Shown one piece after another: positions 5,784 to 7,621 of a DNA stretch of 7,621 nt. Positions within the stretch are counted from its first letter, which is position 1, and each line of letters opens with the position of its first letter. The stretch comes from DATAQC01 sp051001215. Lineage in GTDB: Bacteria > Actinomycetota > Acidimicrobiia > Acidimicrobiales > AC-14. Made by a program: the position numbers and the translations under genes. The notes beneath the pieces are model-generated. The model worked only from the letters and a program-made list of their open reading frames with translations. It had not been told where the DNA came from and made no database searches. The stretch is taken from contig JBPCNP010000113.1 of assembly GCA_051001215.1 (NCBI GenBank), positions 1-7,621 of the forward strand. The letters run 5' to 3'.

Positions 5784-6223
5784 CGCTTCGGCCTCGGGCC
5801 ATGCTCGGGACTCGGGGTCGCGCTCTCGGTAAGCATCTCCAAGAGCGCGTGCGCTTTTCCCGCGATGTCCAGCGCCAGCTTGTGCTTGGCCAGATCCTCC
5901 TCGAGCCGCCCGATCCGCTTCTTGGCCTTCTCCAACGCGACGGCGTCCGGGTTGGTCTTCGGCCGTCGAGGACCCTCCAGGCCGGCCGCCGCCGCGCTAT
6001 CGCGGGCCCGCCGCCACTCCACCACATGGCTCGAATAGAGGCCTTCACGGCGCAACAGGGCGCCCTTGTCGCCGTCGCCGGCGCACGCGTCGTACTCGGC
6101 GACGGTCCTCAACTTGTACTCAGCGGTGAAAGATCGCCGCTTCGGCTTGTCGGGAAGCTCGGGAGCGTCATCGCCCACCGCTTCATCATGGGCGCGCTGC
6201 ATCAACAAGGTTGGCATGGTCAT
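5780..6223 (-). CDS. IS3-family transposase OrfA (HTH, leucine-zipper part)
   Basis: A 147-residue protein. A helix-turn-helix follows the KRRSFTAEYKLRTVAEYD motif (29-45), with GALLRREGLYSSHVVEWRR (54-72) as its second half. A coiled-coil/leucine-zipper stretch runs from about 94 to 125 (DAVALEKAKKRIGRLEEDL, then AKHKLALDIAGKA), used in this family for dimerisation. The last family-like residues are LLEMLTESA (127-135); the remaining 12 look like out-of-frame reading. The start is the ATG at 6223; an in-frame ATG at 6217 is equally possible and no strong Shine-Dalgarno chooses between them. It binds the element ends and supplies the N-terminal part of the fusion transposase. Confidence 0.9.
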   Translation of the reverse strand: MTMPTLLMQRAHDEAVGDDAPELPDKPKRRSFTAEYKLRTVAEYDACAGDGDKGALLRREGLYSSHVVEWRRARDSAAAAGLEGPRRPKTNPDAVALEKAKKRIGRLEEDLAKHKLALDIAGKAHALLEMLTESATPSPEHGPRPKR

Positions 6224-6274
6224 CGGGGTCTACCTGATCCGGTCTCGCCCTTGAGGGATGGTGGCTACCGCGGG

Positions 6275-6294
6275 TGTCTCAGGCCATGCTGACA
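6275..6294 (-). repeat. IS3 terminal inverted repeat upstream of orfA
   Basis: The minus strand reads TGTCAGCATGGCCTGAGACA inward from 6294. It matches the other end with one gap and a few mismatches. About 50 bases separate it from the orfA ATG. Confidence 0.75.
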
Positions 6295-7144
6295 GAAAGG
6301 GGTTAGCCGCACGCTCAGCCGCCCGGTCCGGTGGCGTGGAGAGGTGCAGGGCGCGACGCAGGTCGAGGTGATGGAGGTCGAAGGCGACCTCGACCGACAT
6401 CCCGTAGCCCCCGGGCGGCCGCCACTGTCGCCCCGTACGAGCACGCCGCCAGCACCAGCGCACCGGCGGGCACCAACAGCCACCATCCGTGGGTCGCCAG
6501 CAGGGCAGCCGAGATGGCGGCGGCGGCGAGGAAGGTGACGGTGAACCGCGCGACAACATCCATCTGGAGACGGAGATCGCCGACCAGGTCTCGCATGGCC
6601 GCCGGGAGGAGCGGATAGAGCCGGGGCCACATCACCACGGTGTCGAGGCCGTAGAGCCGCCCGGCGCGATACTCGGCCGCGCGCAGGACATTCCCCAGCG
6701 CCGTCAACCGGCCGCGGCCAAGCGCCGTTTGCTGGCCGCGTCAGGGTCATCGTCGGCCGCGGCGCCGGCGTCGAGGACCATGATCGTCGCGGGGGCCGCG
6801 TGGCGGGCGCGCCGCCGGGCCTGCCGCGACGTGCCGATCTCTTTCAGGAACCGGGCCAGCCGGCCATCACCCCAATACCCTTCCAACAGGCGGACCAGAG
6901 GCAATTGCAAGGGCTACACGATCAGGCCGACGACGAGCAGGCCCACCCCGATGAGGAACCCGTCGGCCGCCGAGAGCTGGTCGAGGTTGTCGAGCAACGT
7001 ACCGACATCGGGCGCCTGGCCGGGCGCCCCGCTGGCGACGAGGGCGGCGACCAAGGTCGCGAGCACCGCGGTGGGCAGCGTGCCGAGGAGGTTGAACCGC
7101 ACGCCGAGATCCTGGCCGAGCCCGGCCACGCCCTTGGCGCTCAC
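6295..7144 (-). pseudogene. Broken multi-pass membrane protein gene, truncated by IS3
   Basis: Reading starts at GTG 7144, overlapping the previous stop as GTGA. The first part (76 residues) has helices at about 19-40 (NLLGTLPTAVLATLVAALVA) and 60-76, then hits TAG at 6916-6914. The same frame continues as PLQLPLVRLLEGYWGDGRLA and a basic stretch to a TGA at 6706-6704. Reading then resumes one base back as LTALGNVLRAAEYRAGRLYG, MWPRLYPLLP and two more helices (FTVTFLAAAAISAALL, WWLLVPAGALVLAACS), until a run of five C (6408-6412) shifts the frame. In the next frame it reads GYGMSVEVAFDLHHLDLRRA and on to AANPF at the IS3 edge. From memory, relatives keep these segments in one protein of 300 or more residues; the function is unknown. 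Alternatively, TTG 6707 could start a separate coupled gene. Confidence 0.72.
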
Positions 7145-7487
7145 GGTGCCGGTGTCAGGGAGGCCTTCGGATGCGTCGGGCAGGCGGGTGGGTAGTCCTC
7201 GTCGTAGTCGGCGGTGAGGACGCGCACGGTGCAGCCGGCCACCTGGCACCGGAGCCGGGTCAGGTCGCCCGACGTCGGCTCCCCCGGCAGCAACAGGCCG
7301 TCCCCGACGCCGAAGCCGAAGCCCTTGTCCTCGTCGAGACCAGGTCGAGGAGCGCCTCTCTTCGCACGACACCGACCACCTCCTCGCCGACGACCAGCCG
7401 GACCGCCTCCAGGTTGTCATCGTCGGCGAAGACCGCCATGAGCATCGCCGCAGTCGTCTCCCCACTGGGCTGGGCCCGTATGCGCAC
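7141..7487 (-). pseudogene. Broken small zinc-ribbon protein gene, first of a two-gene operon
   Basis: From GTG 7487 the frame reads RIRAQPSGETTAAMLM, AVFADDDNLEAVRLVVGEE and VVGVVRREALLDLV. It then degenerates at GTCTCGAC (7333-7340). Removing two bases (a doubled TC, GA GA on the plus strand at 7336-7339) gives DEDKGFGFGVGDGLLLPGEP, then LRCQVAGCTVRVLTADYDED and YPPACPTHP, ending at TGA 7143-7141. The restored protein is 114 residues, with Cys/Cys and Cys/His pairs that look like a zinc ribbon. The stop overlaps the start of the membrane-protein gene (GTGA), so the two form an operon. No family name is claimed. It could instead be a shorter intact protein ending at 7260, but the continuing composition and the exact stop/start overlap in the second frame argue for a frameshift or a sequencing error. 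Confidence 0.66.
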
Positions 7488-7509
7488 CGTCAGCAGATCA
7501 GTTTCCGTT

Positions 7510-7522
7510 CCCGCTGCGCGGG
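7510..7522. repeat. Small hairpin between minus-strand genes
   Basis: CCCGC (7510-7514) and GCGGG (7518-7522) enclose a 3-base loop, in the 73-base gap before the zinc-ribbon pseudogene. GTGCGTGA occurs twice nearby (7531-7538, 7544-7551). There is no U-run, and no clear promoter is visible. Confidence 0.25.
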
Positions 7523-7560
7523 CGTGGCGCGTGCGTGAAAATGGTGCGTGAGCGAGCCCG

Positions 7561-7621
7561 TCACGCCGTCGTCTTCTTGGTCCTGAGGCCGTAGATCAGT
7601 TTGGCGTGGGGTCCGGCCAGA
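7561..7621 (-). CDS. C-terminal end of an unidentified protein (partial)
   Basis: The minus strand reads LAGPHAKLIYGLRTKKTTA and stops at TGA 7563-7561; the rest lies beyond the window. Codon third positions are mostly G/C. The direction matches the zinc-ribbon/membrane-protein pair 73 bases downstream, so it may be the preceding gene of the same unit. Nineteen residues are too few to name a family. Confidence 0.4.
   Translation of the reverse strand, partial: LAGPHAKLIYGLRTKKTTA

Larger units (their letters stand above)
4746..6294 (-). mobile_element. IS3-family insertion sequence
   Basis: Two minus-strand genes, orfA and orfB, lie between imperfect inverted ends. The end at 4746-4764 reads TGTCAAGGCCTTTGAGACA; the complement of 6275-6294 reads TGTCAGCATGGCCTGAGACA. 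Both have TGTCA and TGAGACA blocks around a GGCC core, with a one-base gap, and the termini are TG...CA. Length is 1549 bp, within the IS3 range. Flanks (GAACC on the left, GAAAG on the right) show no matching 3-5 bp target duplication, so either the exact boundary is off by a few bases or the flanks have changed since insertion. It interrupts the membrane-protein pseudogene to its right. Confidence 0.88.

Noticed and set aside
6265..6750. Alternative minus-strand frame across the membrane-protein pseudogene
   Set aside because: Arg/Pro/Gly-rich out-of-frame reading; hydrophobic helices and motifs appear only in the other two frames.

Overview
The window is G+C-rich (about two thirds by eye), with strong G/C preference at third codon positions, GTG and TTG starts, and tightly overlapping genes. 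This fits a high-GC actinobacterium, perhaps of the Acidimicrobiia/uncultured type, but the sequence cannot fix the genus. No housekeeping or RNA genes are visible. It reads as an accessory, mobile-element-rich region with several broken genes.

Layout, left to right. (1) Positions 1-223, minus strand: a piece of a large actinobacterial site-specific integrase, cut by an insertion sequence. (2) 201-3053: a complete IS21-family element, 2853 bp, with long imperfect terminal inverted repeats. It carries three minus-strand genes in one operon: istA (DDE transposase), istB (AAA+ helper ATPase), and an extra 152-residue cysteine-rich zinc-ribbon protein. Each gene is joined to the next by a 4-base ATGA stop/start overlap. 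The istA ribosome binding site can be paired away by an upstream sequence. (3) 3198-3539, plus strand: a small unrecognised protein. (4) 3763-4335, minus strand: a Uma2-family (DUF820) PD-(D/E)xK nuclease-like protein. (5) 4336-4745: no convincing gene, only remnants and short repeats. (6) 4746-6294: an IS3-family element, 1549 bp, with minus-strand orfA and orfB and matching ends. (7) 6295-7487, minus strand: a decayed two-gene operon, a zinc-ribbon protein followed by a multi-pass membrane protein. Reading-frame logic shows a 2-base insertion, an amber codon replacing a probable glutamine, a probable frame change and an extra G, and the IS3 element truncates the end. (8) 7561-7621: the last 19 codons of a further minus-strand gene.

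Two points deserve most attention. The first is the zinc-ribbon protein built into the IS21 operon. The second is the broken zinc-ribbon/membrane-protein operon, whose intact relatives could be an uncharacterised conserved system. Family names come from motif recognition and memory; no database search was possible.
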